Source: Leishmania donovani (Eukaryota > Euglenozoa > Kinetoplastea > Trypanosomatida > Trypanosomatidae). From it: 64,000 nucleotides of DNA. Position numbers and translations under genes: made by a program. The notes beneath the pieces were generated by a model. That model had not been told where the DNA came from and made no database searches. It was given only the letters and a program-made list of their open reading frames with translations. The stretch lies in assembly GCF_000227135.1 (NCBI RefSeq), contig NC_018262.1, positions 539,466 to 603,465 of the forward strand, given 5' to 3'. Positions 28,401 through 38,574 of the stretch are shown here, piece after piece. Positions within the stretch are counted from its first letter, which is position 1, and each line of letters starts with the position of its first letter.

Positions 28401-30619
28401 ACCCAGACGACGATGAGTCGCTCCTGCTGACGTCCTACTTAGACTTGTCGCTCTCTGAGTTGAAACGTCTCGCCGAGGCGAAGGCCGAGGGGAATGATAG
28501 GTGGATCTACAGCGAGCGTGTTGGCGCGGATGGGGTGACGCGCCGCTACCGCCGTCGAGTGTGCGACGGCGAGAGCCACTCGAGCTCGCGCAGCATCTCA
28601 GGGCCGGGGTCGCACAATGACTCGTACATCGTCGAGGAAGAGCTGGACAAAGACGGAGCCGTGGTGGGTCGGCGCAAACTGCGCTGGCACGTAGCGCTCT
28701 CGTCGGACTGCTCGCTTTACACGGCAGACGAGAGAGCGCCGGGGTTCCTTCGCCGCAAGTACTACGAGGATCGAGCGAAGAAATTGCGGCGTTTGGAGTC
28801 GTGGCGCCGCGTGAGCGCTGGGCACAGTGACAGCGACTCCCGGTCATCCAGCATGACCTCGTGGAGCTCCATCGACGACTGCGACAGCGACGATCGCCAC
28901 AACGGGCGCCGTCGCCGTCGCCGCGCTCGCCACACGGGCTTGCGACGTGATCACCCACGCTACTCGAGGAAAGGTGATCAGTATTGGCACAAGAAGTTTG
29001 GGCTGAAGCTCGACTGGAGGTTCCCTTATGAAGACGATGTGGCCGACCGTGGTGATGGTGGGCGACGCGCGCAGGGATCGAGTAAGTCTGGACTCACCCA
29101 GGAGGAGCGGGAGCATCTGCTGGCTCGCAAGGAGTGGCTGTGCTCCGTGCTGGAGGCACAGGGGATTCACCTGCCACCACACATGCTAGAGGATCCGGCT
29201 GAGCAGATGTTGCTGTACGACTTTCTGCGGCTCGCGGAGGAGAGAGAGAGAGCCGTCGATCAGAGCAACTACCGCGGCGGCAGCGACGACGACTACCACC
29301 TTGAGGATGGCGAGGCCGGCGATGCAGGCAATCTGTCGCGTCTCGCAGCACTGATGGCGAAGTTGCAGGGGTTCACCCTGGACGACCTCGCGAACTCTAG
29401 CCTCATGCGCCGTCTCCTGGGGGAGAGCGAGGCGGAGGGGGCGGGGAACCGCCATCTCACACCACAGCAGGTACAGGACATCTTGACCGCTCTTACCAAG
29501 GGGCAAAGAGCAGGCGGTGCACGCGCAGACTCGGGCCGAGCGGAGCAGGAAAGCGTGCGAGAGCGCCGACTGCGTCTACTGCGCATGCTCGAGGATAACA
29601 GGGGTCTCCAGCAGCAGCGCCGCGAAGACTCCGCGGCGCCTGGCCCCACAGAGAGCCCGCTCACAAAGGAAACTTTCGGTCTTACCGAGGTACCGCCACC
29701 GCCTCCTCGTCCGCCGTCCTCCAAGGGACCACCGAAGTCTGCCTCGCCCACAAACCTTCCCAAGTACATTGCCTCACCACATCCGCCTAGCGTGCAGTCG
29801 CCACCGTCCTTTGCCAAGAGCAGCTCACACATCGGCTTCTCTTGCGAGTCGCTGGATCTGCCCGAGCGCCAAAAGGCCCCCTCGAGAGAGTCCAGCGCAG
29901 CGAGTAGTGCGCGGCTGTTCGCCAATTCCATTGCGTGGAAGATTTCGCCGACGACGCTGGCGGAGAGGAAAGAGCTGGAGCGACTCTTCAGAGAGCTAGA
30001 GGCATACTGGGCGGACCGTGCTTCGCAGGGAGGCCGCTTTCGTGTCGATATCATCGACTACACTCCTGAGCAGCTTGAGGAGTTCTTCACCCACCTGCAC
30101 CTCGGCCCCCGCCAGCGCGCCCTGCTGCGAGGGCGAGCCCCGCTGGCGGCGGCAACATCGCTGGTGGGTGGAGCAATGCACCAGGACGGCTCATGCTCGG
30201 CATTCAAGGGCGCCGTCGCGGCGCCTGCGCAACGGCAGCACGGCCATACCGGTTGTGGTCAGCCAGCCCACTCTCTGGTTCCGTCGCCGACGCCCCTCGC
30301 ACCAGCGCCGGTCAAGCTCTTCACGCTCACCACAGAGGACTCCCTCGACGGGGCCTTGCGCCACAGCTATCAGAGCTACATGGAGGACAAGCTTTTCTCC
30401 GAGGCTCTGCACGGAAATGTCAAGCTCGATACAGCAAGGTCCGCCCGCGTATCGACGGCAGCGCAGTCTCTGCGACCACCGCCACTTCCTCGCTTGAAGC
30501 TGCGTGACTCACGATGGAGGGCGTCGGGTGAGCGAGTAGGCGGCGTGCCGACTACCTCTGCAGCACCACGTCCACCGCCGAAGTCGTCGCCACCTTCCTC
30601 ATCCTTGCCAAGGCTGTAG
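25493..30619 (+). CDS. Large (1708-residue) protein of unknown function
   Basis: The start is ATG 25493, with in-frame ATG 25553 as an alternative just before a Pro-run (about 35-42). The protein alternates disordered Ser/Gly/Ala/Arg stretches with ordered islands. One is at about 55-125 (helical, VQALFVSLRMS...). Another is near 620-660 (YYMTPLQYVYLHTRIAHVLLPECD). A third, near 820-870, includes LTYPQFWCSMMELADNW and MWELYGEVFGHNW. A fourth is a helical segment at about 1195-1265. A Pro-rich region lies near 1400-1445, and the C-terminus is Pro/Ser-rich. No membrane segment or signal peptide is present. The family is not recognised. Strong codon bias over 5.1 kb makes the gene certain. Confidence 0.92.
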   Translation: MAPRTPITTQPHSLARATTSMATTTATDVNALHYAPPPPPPPSQEIPASALALDRKVVQALFVSLRMSIPQDVQRRLLCNAAEELEFLIARQPRVSAFHHRRRESLRHPALAMAAKKYYRECRRRRLELELQQMAAVEGRPLSQPTSSPAAQVRSGVSAAQRESVLVDLLFSEYAQQSAIYSKDQDRQGDHYGTSTGKGAAGFGGFAASHTSTSLNTCAASTPRLLGRISREVDIEASLQPPTTPRGGHAVELSSTMTSGKSGILLHRSPTLRHPKSSNEDSVSALSEALNTGSLSRFGLSVTAAENAESGGNARARGIGMGVSTTAAADGARFFARRMGCNDNAAGRRGGGSGGGTGDKFASGWTGEMRVLLQRRTEEEREAGTGNDPYLFISARPVEHLLCCYGGVSREPAAMALGAASMMLQCDSTNTADADPFRNAIVEEDMRWDQLAGCHRQLLRAAYGPCRAAAAAVAGDHLVNDVIRRFWDRLTVSMAAQHAHKAQEARKSRAAADADIAAAASALRGRRDGEADEDDLNEISDSDDKGGGVAVGRGAGTGDDDVGRRKTASISMSRAKRNASKSSRTRKTVSKLSRKTKRKGGGAVSSGVGGGSEQHSSVAYYMTPLQYVYLHTRIAHVLLPECDAVEVELLPYIQEDLLVDAAYDEGDAAQPFYFGEAPRLVGDFGRQNRRSTAAVGAGPMLRTSLAESKLQGGGYEDAGDDRMSAAGGEMQRDALHLQRRFLSVRRNGYALSRSTGGGASDGGGMREIGLGDDGMSIGPTSSMAVTIDDGTVMRRADGCDRGMGRSYAMASLSLVPMSFTVAQLPSLTYPQFWCSMMELADNWTCCAGNPVETAIFMWELYGEVFGHNWDEEDKLLANAVESKAAKSVMSAAEKAELAKEEADTMESFQALLAEVSGQLSQPPSRRRSLNSITSMTEAIHAAADRYRSRRPQSKTKRGTRTCSQSTQSIDPDDDESLLLTSYLDLSLSELKRLAEAKAEGNDRWIYSERVGADGVTRRYRRRVCDGESHSSSRSISGPGSHNDSYIVEEELDKDGAVVGRRKLRWHVALSSDCSLYTADERAPGFLRRKYYEDRAKKLRRLESWRRVSAGHSDSDSRSSSMTSWSSIDDCDSDDRHNGRRRRRRARHTGLRRDHPRYSRKGDQYWHKKFGLKLDWRFPYEDDVADRGDGGRRAQGSSKSGLTQEEREHLLARKEWLCSVLEAQGIHLPPHMLEDPAEQMLLYDFLRLAEERERAVDQSNYRGGSDDDYHLEDGEAGDAGNLSRLAALMAKLQGFTLDDLANSSLMRRLLGESEAEGAGNRHLTPQQVQDILTALTKGQRAGGARADSGRAEQESVRERRLRLLRMLEDNRGLQQQRREDSAAPGPTESPLTKETFGLTEVPPPPPRPPSSKGPPKSASPTNLPKYIASPHPPSVQSPPSFAKSSSHIGFSCESLDLPERQKAPSRESSAASSARLFANSIAWKISPTTLAERKELERLFRELEAYWADRASQGGRFRVDIIDYTPEQLEEFFTHLHLGPRQRALLRGRAPLAAATSLVGGAMHQDGSCSAFKGAVAAPAQRQHGHTGCGQPAHSLVPSPTPLAPAPVKLFTLTTEDSLDGALRHSYQSYMEDKLFSEALHGNVKLDTARSARVSTAAQSLRPPPLPRLKLRDSRWRASGERVGGVPTTSAAPRPPPKSSPPSSSLPRL

Positions 30620-31575
30620 GGTACCGCCGTTGCAACGGCGCTGATGTGTATGAGTGCGTGTGCTTGCACGTGGCCGGCACTGCGAGTGGCTTACTCTCTC
30701 GCGGTCGCTTTCTCTTCTCGTCTGCCTTGGTCCCTCTGCTTTTCGCTTTTCTTCTGCTGGTGGCGCTTTCATTTTTTTTTGTTTGCGTTTTCCTCATGTA
30801 AACCATCACGTGCCACGCAGGCGCTGCGGCCATTCTTTTCATCCTGTCTCGGACTGCTCTTCTCTGTCATTGCTTGGGTTGACGGACATGCGTGGAGCAA
30901 CAGAGAATGCACATTCCCTGCGGCCTAGTCTCACGCAGGCACACATACACGCAAACACGCTCCCGCATGTGTGCATTATGTATCATCACTACGTGTCTGG
31001 GCTGCGTTCTCAGATCACAATGACGGCGCCGGCAACTGCGCTGCACCTTTTTCTTTTGTTTTCTTTGATGCACGAGGGCGCTGCTGGAGCCCTTTCTCGT
31101 TTCTCTCGTCCCTCGTGTGTGTTTCGTTTCGGATACAGATAACTTCATCTTACGCTTTCGGAACGGATGGGTTTGGAACGCATTGGCTTCGTGCATGTGC
31201 ATATTGACGTGGAGCGGAGCGCTGACCACTTGCATCTCCACTGCTCCACTCCCTTCCTCGTCTCGTGCACCGACACGCTGGCTTATAAAACAAGCTCACC
31301 ACCAACTCCTCACTCTTCTTGTAGTGCCTTCTCTCTTCCTTGTCTGCTCCCCTCCTTCCTTCCTCTCTCCAACGATTCGCTTCCCCTCTCCCCCCACACG
31401 ATGAAGCACCAACACGCGCGGGCACATAACCGCGTTCTTTCTCGCTCGCATATTCTGAATCTTGTCAGCTGCGAGGAAACAACAACTGCACCATACTGGC
31501 TAGCGACAAACACACACACACACACACATACAAGCAGAGGTGTAGGCCTGCATCAAAGGAAGCACGAAGCCAGCT
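30620..31575. other. Intergenic spacer
   Basis: No gene is seen. Pyrimidine-rich tract at 31300-31400; CA repeat at about 31508-31528 upstream of the next start codon. Confidence 0.55.
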
Positions 31576-33255
31576 ATGCACCGTACACCGCGGCGGACGC
31601 CGCTGTTGGTACTTGTTGTCTTCGTTGCAACTCTGTGCCTCTCGCACGCGTTGGCGGTAGAGGATGTAGGCGAGGATGCCTCGGCGGTGCTGGAGCTCAT
31701 CTCTGAGGGCTCCACAACCACCTACAAGATACCTGACTCCATGGTAGTGCTGAACAACGCAAACTTCGAGTCTTACCTCTTTCCCAGCAAGCGCGCAACC
31801 CCGCGTGCGTTCCTTGTTCTCTGTTACTCGCCGTGGTGTCCTCACTGCAAATCTCTCTTGCCACAGTTTCTGAATGCCAGCATGCAGTTGGATCTAATGA
31901 AGGTGCCGCACAGCAACTTCGCGGTGGTCGACGTACAGAAGAACACGGCGGTCTCGGAGTACTTCGACGTGGAGCGCTTCCCCACCCTTTTGTACACCAC
32001 CGGCAAGGGCAGGCAGTGGCACCTGTACGAAGGCGGCAACACCCAGCAGGGTTTCATGCAGTTCTCGACGTACCTCCAGAACGCCATGGACACCGGGAGC
32101 TTTTCGGAGGATGTCACGGATGTGTCACATTTCAATGAGGTCGAGGAGAAGAGCGGCACAACGCGTGTGCCCTGCTACGTCTACGTGCCAGCCACATCCT
32201 CCAGTGCGCCTGAAAGCCAGCGCACAGCCCACTGGAGCCACGCCATCGATGGCGCCGCGTCCGTTAGTAACATCCGCTTTGCCGTCATCTACGAGAAGTC
32301 GCAGGCGGAGGGCTGGGCGGAGCACGCCAGTGACAAGTATAAAAAAGTGGTGGAGAAGGCGAAGGCGTGCGTGGCGGCGGGGAAGGCCAGCGGCCCAGGC
32401 GGTGAGGCTCTGGTTGTCTTCTCCGATCGCTACCGCGAGCCTCACTGCTACTCGGGACCGTGGGTGGAGGAGCGCAGTGTCGCGAGGTCGTCCAAGCACA
32501 GGACCCGCCAGGTCGACGCCGATACGCTGACAATGAGCACGTCACTCGAGAACTTTCTGGCCCTGCACGGCTTCCACGCCGTCGAGGACGCGTCGTCGGC
32601 CATGTTCGCCACCCTCGCGTACTACCCCAAGAACTACTTGGGTGTAGTTATGACGAATCGCCCAATCGACGACAAGGACATGGACTTTGTGCCAGTGCTG
32701 CGCGAGATCACACAGGCCGAAAACGCCGCTCTGGAGAAAAAGCACGGAAGCGACTTGCCAATCGAGGAGGAGATGCGCACCCCTCGCGTTTCATGGTCGT
32801 ATATCGACGTGGTGGAGTATGAGGTGTGGCGCTCGCGCTACGACATCGAGCTGGATCAGCTGCCGGCTGTCATGATCATCGACACAAAGCGCGACCGCTT
32901 CTTCAAGATGCGCACTCATGTGCCGCGCTTTGAGGCAATCAAGATGGACACGCCGTGGAAGGTGGGCGGAGAGCAGCAGCAGCTCATCGCGCAATTCGCT
33001 CAGGATGTACTGGCGGATGCGTACAAGGCGCAGAAGCTGTCTGTCGCTGGCGCCGTCGCCGAGTACCTCTCGCACTACCCTGGCTTTGCTTTGATGTACG
33101 AAGCGCTCAACTACGAGGACTTCGTGTTCGACATCGTGGTAATGGCGCTTGGTTTCTTTACTTTCTTGTTCTTCCTGGCGATCGTGATGGAGCCGCTCAT
33201 GGACTGGTACGACGCACGCTCGAAAAAGAAGGCAGATAAGGTCAAGAGGGACTAG
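31576..33255 (+). CDS. Membrane-anchored PDI/thioredoxin-like protein (TMX3-like)
   Basis: The product is 559 residues. A signal peptide spans about 1-27 (LLVLVVFVATLCLSHA). The single thioredoxin domain (about 55-175) has active site WCPHC at 87-91, a FPTLLY cis-Pro segment and dithiol redox potential. A long middle region (about 180-510) probably contains degenerate thioredoxin folds, as in PDI-family TMX3. A membrane segment lies at about 518-540, followed by a short cytosolic tail rich in Lys ending KVKRD, which fits a KxKxx ER-retrieval signal. It probably catalyses disulphide formation or isomerisation in the ER. Confidence 0.9.
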   Translation: MHRTPRRTPLLVLVVFVATLCLSHALAVEDVGEDASAVLELISEGSTTTYKIPDSMVVLNNANFESYLFPSKRATPRAFLVLCYSPWCPHCKSLLPQFLNASMQLDLMKVPHSNFAVVDVQKNTAVSEYFDVERFPTLLYTTGKGRQWHLYEGGNTQQGFMQFSTYLQNAMDTGSFSEDVTDVSHFNEVEEKSGTTRVPCYVYVPATSSSAPESQRTAHWSHAIDGAASVSNIRFAVIYEKSQAEGWAEHASDKYKKVVEKAKACVAAGKASGPGGEALVVFSDRYREPHCYSGPWVEERSVARSSKHRTRQVDADTLTMSTSLENFLALHGFHAVEDASSAMFATLAYYPKNYLGVVMTNRPIDDKDMDFVPVLREITQAENAALEKKHGSDLPIEEEMRTPRVSWSYIDVVEYEVWRSRYDIELDQLPAVMIIDTKRDRFFKMRTHVPRFEAIKMDTPWKVGGEQQQLIAQFAQDVLADAYKAQKLSVAGAVAEYLSHYPGFALMYEALNYEDFVFDIVVMALGFFTFLFFLAIVMEPLMDWYDARSKKKADKVKRD

Positions 33256-34261
33256 GGCTGTCTTGAAGGCACCAGAGTCAGCGAGTCTGCGAGATGGCTT
33301 TGACGTCCAAGTAGAGGCGCTCCCTGTACCTTTGTTTTCGCTCGCGGATGCCGAGCGCCGCTGATGTCCTGCGTGCCCGTGCCGTCCACAACCGTATGCT
33401 CTTTTCTTGTGTTGTTCAAGTGTATTTCTTCTCGTTATATATTGCCGATTATGCGGTTGTGTTGCACAGCACATTCCCAGCGGACTCACCATCTCACGAC
33501 TCTCCAGGTCACCTTTTGCTCTCCCTGTCCTTCAATTAGCGATGGTGGTAGCGGCGTCTCCTTTTCCGTCTGCGCGAAACCCTCAGCGACGCAACAGGAG
33601 CGCCGGGAGGCGAAAGGGGCAGCCGTGGGATTTAGTGGCCCAGCGGCGTACGGCCAGCTGCTTATGAGCAGCAGGCGTGATGGGGCGGCGATAATGTAGG
33701 GTGGCGGGGGAGTAGAGGGGAGTAGAGGGGAGGGGAGGGAGGGGCGGGGGACGGACCTCCGCCTGCGACTCATGCAATGCGTTTGCACGCTTGTAACCCT
33801 CCCTCTTTTCCGTTTTTTTTTTTTCGCCTTACTCGTTCGCCTTACTCGATTCCGGTGAGGTCATTAACGTCACCGGGGAGGAGCTTCGCATTGCTGTTCC
33901 CGTTTTCTATTTCGGGCATCTCTCCTTCGTTCCAGTACGTGGGTGCATTTATGTGTCTGCGTGTGTGTGTGTGTGCGTGCGCGCCTGTGCGTACGCTTCC
34001 GCTTCTTTGAGTCGACGCTCTCATGCTCCTCTGCTTTCCGCCATCTCCTCTTCTTCCTGCCGCCTTTCTTGACTTCCACACCCCCTTGGCCTGACATGCC
34101 CACGCACACACGCACGCAAACCCATACGTGCATTTACATACACGAGCAGAAGTCACAACAGGAATGCCTCTTGATCCACGCCTTTATTGATTTCTCAATC
34201 GACCACCTGCTCGTCGCTTCTTTATTGTCCTCCCTTTGCCGAGCTCTCCTGTCGGGTAGAG
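33256..34261. other. Intergenic spacer
   Basis: No gene is seen. Contains a G-rich purine block (33697-33750), a TG repeat near 33962-33975, and a pyrimidine-rich stretch before the ISCA2-like gene. Confidence 0.55.
34242..34243 (+). promoter_or_regulatory. Candidate spliced-leader acceptor AG
   Basis: This AG follows TTTATTGTCCTCCCTTTGCC. It lies downstream of the in-frame ATG at 34187, so it favours ATG 34262 as the start of the Fe-S gene. Confidence 0.45.
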
Positions 34262-34924
34262 ATGCTTCGCCTCTCTCTTCGTCGCTGGTGCGCCGCCGCG
34301 GCCAGTGGCTCGTCGACCTCAACGACTCATGGATCGCCGCCAGCGACCATGTTGCCTGACTTCTATGGCAAGAGCTTCTCTGTCTCACCGCGAGCGTGGG
34401 CCCAGATCACGCGAAAAAACTCAGAGGAGGGATTTACAAACGATGCGCGCTACCTTCGCCTCGCCATCGACTCGGGCGGCTGCCACGGTTACGTCTACAA
34501 GTTTTCCTTTGAAAAGAACGAAGAGTTTAATTGCGAGGGGGATGTGGCTATCGCAGAGGTGGACGTGGTATCGCCCAGCGACGAAGCGTTCACTGGCGCG
34601 CAGCCGTCGCCGCGCGTAGTCGTGGACACTCTCAGCGCGTCGAAACTCGAGAACGCAACGCTGGACTACCACAGCGAGCTGAAGGGATCCGCATTTGTGG
34701 TGGTGGGCAATGAGTTAGTCGACGAGTCCTGCGCCTGCGCGATGTCCTTCTCTATTAGAAAAAAGACACGTCCGTCGGCGGCGTCATCAAGCGCGCGAGG
34801 CGCGTCTTCTGGAGCTGGCGGTGGCCACGGAGGGAGCGGCGCCGCTGCTCCGCCGGCAGGTAGCTCTTTGGCGGCGAATGCGCGTCCGATTTCCCGCCGT
34901 TCTGCAACGCGCGCTACCTCATGA
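34262..34924 (+). CDS. IscA/HesB-type iron-sulphur assembly protein (ISCA2-like)
   Basis: The product is 220 residues. An Arg/Ala/Ser-rich mitochondrial presequence occupies about 1-30. The A-type carrier domain starts near 38 (FSVSPRAWAQI). Its metal-binding cysteines are C74 (GGCHGY) and the CxC pair C157/C159 (SCACAMSF). The 83-residue spacing between them is longer than the usual ~64, because of an inserted loop around 90-125. A C-terminal tail of ~55 residues is Ala/Gly/Ser low complexity. ISCA1/ISCA2 proteins mature 4Fe-4S clusters in mitochondria; the -GYVYKF- block favours the ISCA2 side, but the subtype is tentative. Confidence 0.87.
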   Translation: MLRLSLRRWCAAAASGSSTSTTHGSPPATMLPDFYGKSFSVSPRAWAQITRKNSEEGFTNDARYLRLAIDSGGCHGYVYKFSFEKNEEFNCEGDVAIAEVDVVSPSDEAFTGAQPSPRVVVDTLSASKLENATLDYHSELKGSAFVVVGNELVDESCACAMSFSIRKKTRPSAASSSARGASSGAGGGHGGSGAAAPPAGSSLAANARPISRRSATRATS

Positions 34925-35674
34925 AAACGATTTAAATCACGCGTACCTCGAGCGTGTGTGCGTGTGTGCCACCTGCAGAGTTTGTGCATCTTCCTCTCGG
35001 GTGTCGATCCCCTCCACCCTCCCCCACGCACAGCGATGCAGGGAGGCGTCAGTGACATCCTTATATTTCGACATGTCTCCGAAACGAAAACACAAACATA
35101 TAAACACACATACACACTTGTTTTGCGTATTGGGGGCATTCGTACACAGTGCTGAGTTACGTGAAACGACGCCGCTCGCACCTCTCGGTGCGTTATTCCT
35201 TCGTTTCCTTTTCTTCGTTATTCACATGATTGCGCACGCACACACACGCACACACACACACACACACGCGCAAGCTGACTCGAGGTTTTGCTCACGTAAG
35301 CGTCTGTGTTATGCTGTGCCTACATACGAATGAGAACTCTCTGCCATCCCCGTTGGCGCACAGGCACTTCTCTTGTAGCACTCCAATACTCGAACAACCC
35401 TTCCCCTCCTCTTCCTGGCTACTTTGTGCCCCTCGCCCTCCCCTCAACCCACCCCTTATTTCGCTTTCCATTTTGGCCTCTTGCGAAAGACAGCAGATAA
35501 GGTGAGGAAGAGCGGTGCTTGTCGAGCCTCTCTGCCCTCTATCCTCTTTAGAAGCAAAGAAACACGTACGTACCCGCGGCGCTAAGGCGGAGCTCACAGT
35601 CTCTCCATCGGACAAAACGCACGCCTTTCTCCACTCCTTTTTTTCCCTTCCATAGAGCGTACACATTCATCGTA

Positions 35675-35708
<34 letters not shown>

Positions 35709-35719
35709 GTCACGCTGTC
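34925..35719. other. Intergenic spacer with CA repeats
   Basis: No gene is seen. Two CA microsatellites are present, at about 35237-35274 and 35677-35705; the second ends 15 nt before the next start codon. Confidence 0.6.
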
Positions 35720-36709
35720 ATGGCGGACAGCCACTCCACCTCTGCTGCACCGGCAGCGTCGTCGCCGTGCAGCGTGTATCGGCTGAAGCACAACCCGTCG
35801 TGGACAAAGTTTGGCATGCATCCAGCAATGCTAGCGGACATCAATGCTCGGTCGGGTCGACCAACATCGCGCCGTGCATCGTCATGCGGTTCTTCCGCGG
35901 CGAACTCGGCGGTGCCCTCCGCAAGCGCATCACTTCTGTCTACTGCATCGGCACGACAGCCTGCGTCAAGTGGCAGCTTGGCTGCAGTTGGAGCCCAAGC
36001 AGCTTTGCGACACGAACATAAACAAGCGCATGCAGCTTCGCGGTCAATGAGCCTGCGGGCAACTGCCTTCGATGCTAGTGGTATTCGCGGAGTTTCTCAA
36101 TCGTTGGTTTCCGACAGCGCGTTTTCGACCTCGCGTGCCCGTGGCGGCAGTGACGTGAAGGCACGCGCTCCAGAAAGCGCTTCACTGAGTCAGCCAGCAG
36201 CAACGCGTGGAGAATCACCTGCGGCGTCGGCACCGGTGTCGACGACCTTTAGGGACAAGGGCGGCTCTTGCGATCACGGCACCGAGACGCCTCGCACTCC
36301 TAACGACACACGTAGCTCTGACTTTACAGATTCGTCATGGAGAGCGGAGACGACTCGCGATCCTTCGCTTCAGCCCTCAGTCCTGCCTCTGCGGGAAGCC
36401 TCGTCGTCTCGCGCGAAGGACTCACATCTCATGGGCTCTGCAGCCCTTGTCGAGGTAGCTGGTCCGCTGGACGCCTTGTATGTTCCACTACGTCGACCCG
36501 CCCCGCGAGGCTGCGTGGCGACGCGCCAGCACTTTTCGATTTTCGAACGTACGCATTGCCAGGGAGTACCTGTTAGGTCAGCGACGGAGGCTAGAGCAGC
36601 GGTAGCTGCTCATAGGGTGGCACACATCGGTCACCGCGGCGTTGTCGGTGGGTCGCCTGAGACAGACACCTACAGGACCACCAACAGTGCCTATGGCCGT
36701 GGATGCTGA
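35720..36709 (+). CDS. Ser/Ala-rich protein of unknown function
   Basis: The product is 329 residues, dominated by Ser, Ala, Arg and Thr with little predicted order. The first ~45 residues (CSVYRLKHNPSWTKFGMHPAM) look most conserved. The C-terminal ~80 residues contain several His and Arg and a Gly-rich end. No targeting signal or membrane segment is seen. The family is not recognised. The gene call rests on a long frame, GC-rich codon use and an upstream CA-repeat leader like those of other genes here. Confidence 0.65.
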   Translation: MADSHSTSAAPAASSPCSVYRLKHNPSWTKFGMHPAMLADINARSGRPTSRRASSCGSSAANSAVPSASASLLSTASARQPASSGSLAAVGAQAALRHEHKQAHAASRSMSLRATAFDASGIRGVSQSLVSDSAFSTSRARGGSDVKARAPESASLSQPAATRGESPAASAPVSTTFRDKGGSCDHGTETPRTPNDTRSSDFTDSSWRAETTRDPSLQPSVLPLREASSSRAKDSHLMGSAALVEVAGPLDALYVPLRRPAPRGCVATRQHFSIFERTHCQGVPVRSATEARAAVAAHRVAHIGHRGVVGGSPETDTYRTTNSAYGRGC

Positions 36710-38574
36710 GGCAAGCAGTAGAAGGCGCGTTGCTACACATTTACGCAGTTGATTGACCCCTCCCTCTCTCGTGCTCTCTTACCTAGTATGAACAGACCAC
36801 GTTCGTCTCGGTGCCCGCGGTACGCCATAGACACATATGCATATGCACAGGCTCATACACGTGTGCTCCGCCAGGAGGACTTGTTCTCTTGGCACAAGCC
36901 GTATTCAATGGATATGAGACCCACTTGCGAGGATCGAAACAAACAACAGAAAAGTGTCAATCAATCAGAGGCGGGCGTCGCAACGCTGCTAGCGCGGGAG
37001 ACACACGCACGCGCACTCGCCACGTTGGGCACCTCGACACTGGTGCTCAGCTTTCTCATCTTTTACAGCGTTCCCGCGAGAGGCAGTGTAGGTTGGGTCT
37101 ATCTCCATTGCCTGATGAAGCATTGCCACCCTTTCACGCCCCTCTATCTGCGGCGATGCGCAGAGTCATGTAGGGCGCATCTTGCCCGCACAATTCCCTC
37201 CATTTTCACTGCCCACCGTTGCATTTTGCTTCCTTCATACTGCACCATCTTCGACCTGGCGTGCATACAGAGATGCCGATGGCCACACCCACGCCCACAC
37301 GACCATTTCCGCAAACGACCATCCGTGTATTATCATCGACTCGAAAAGGTGCTTCTTTCTCTGTTTGTTGGGTTCGCTGTCCTGCTCTATCTTCTTGATC
37401 CTTCACAGGGCTCACCTTCAACTCTCGCTCTTTCACGCTCTAGGCCTGTGGCTCGTCCATCTTTGCTCCCCTTTTCTTTTTTTTCTTGTTCCCCCTTCCC
37501 CTATTCTCCTTTCCCACGTTGGCAGGTGTTTCACACCGCTCGACTTGTTTTCGAACTGCTGAAGAAGTCAAAGAGCAGATCAACCAGAGCGACAGATCTT
37601 TTTCTTTTCGGTCTTTCAGTTGTGTGGAAGTCCGGGGTGCTTCCCAGACTAACTTGCCGTCTTTTCTGTCGCCATTTACTTGTGAGCAGCGCCGTCTCTC
37701 CTCTCTACGTCTTCGCATCTGTCTCACCGGCGCTTGTGGGGAGACACGCACGTGCAGACGCACACACACGCACACACACGCACACACACATACGCGTATA
37801 TATGCAGGTCTAGAAACGATTCACTCATACACTTGGCCCCTTTACCATCTCGATACACCCACGCACAAATCGTTCGCAAAGCAACCCCAGGCACAGCGGC
37901 AGTGAGACGCAACTTCTCAATTGTAAGCGTTGAAGTTTCCTTCAACGTGGAGCACATACGCACGTGCCTACACAAGCACAGTTATACACATACCTGCACC
38001 TGCGCAGAGCAGTGGCAGAAGGTAATAATAATAACGAGTAGTAAGTGCTTTTCATCTTTTTTGCTTTCTCACTCTTCGGCCGCCCCTGTTTCACTTTTCG
38101 CGGGACTTCTATCGTTTTCTCGCTCTCTCGGCCTGCCTGTCTGTCCTTCTCTTGTCCGCCTTTCGACCCACCTTTTTTTTTCCATAGCCCCCCTCCCCCC
38201 TGCTACCCTCGGTCGAAGGCCAGCCGGGCCTTGAGCACGGCACCTTTGTTATTAGGCTGCTCTCTCGTATTGTTCGGGGGCTTCCCATCTCTTGTGCTGC
38301 CTTTTCTTCGTCGGGCTCCTCCTTTCGTTTTGAGTTTTACGACCCCCCTCCCGCCGCTGTTTCGCCCGTTCTGCTCTCCGTGCGGCGGGCGTGGCTTCCT
38401 TTTTGAACATCTGTGTGTGTGTGTGTGTGGTTCCTTTTTTCCCTCTCAGCTCGTCTCTCTTTGCTGCCAAAGCTGCTGCCGCTGCAACCATCTTCACCGT
38501 TTTCCCTCCCTAGCTCCGTTACCGACGCGACGCTTCACAGCGCGGACTTCCTCAACATCGCGCTTGTGAGACCG
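36710..38574. other. 1.9-kb intergenic region
   Basis: A 354-codon frame (36749-37813) is present, but its composition is UTR-like and it translates a CA repeat (37757-37795); I do not annotate it. CT-rich tracts at 38040-38370 and a TG repeat (about 38410-38429) precede the next gene. Confidence 0.5.

Noticed and set aside
34187..34261. Upstream ATG for the ISCA2-like gene
   Set aside because: A likely splice acceptor (34242-34243) lies after it, and ATG 34262 starts a proper mitochondrial presequence.
36749..37813. 354-codon + frame with hydrophobic stretches
   Set aside because: It translates a CA repeat as HTHTHTHT, has no recognisable domain, and its codon use and T/C-rich composition match neighbouring UTR sequence.
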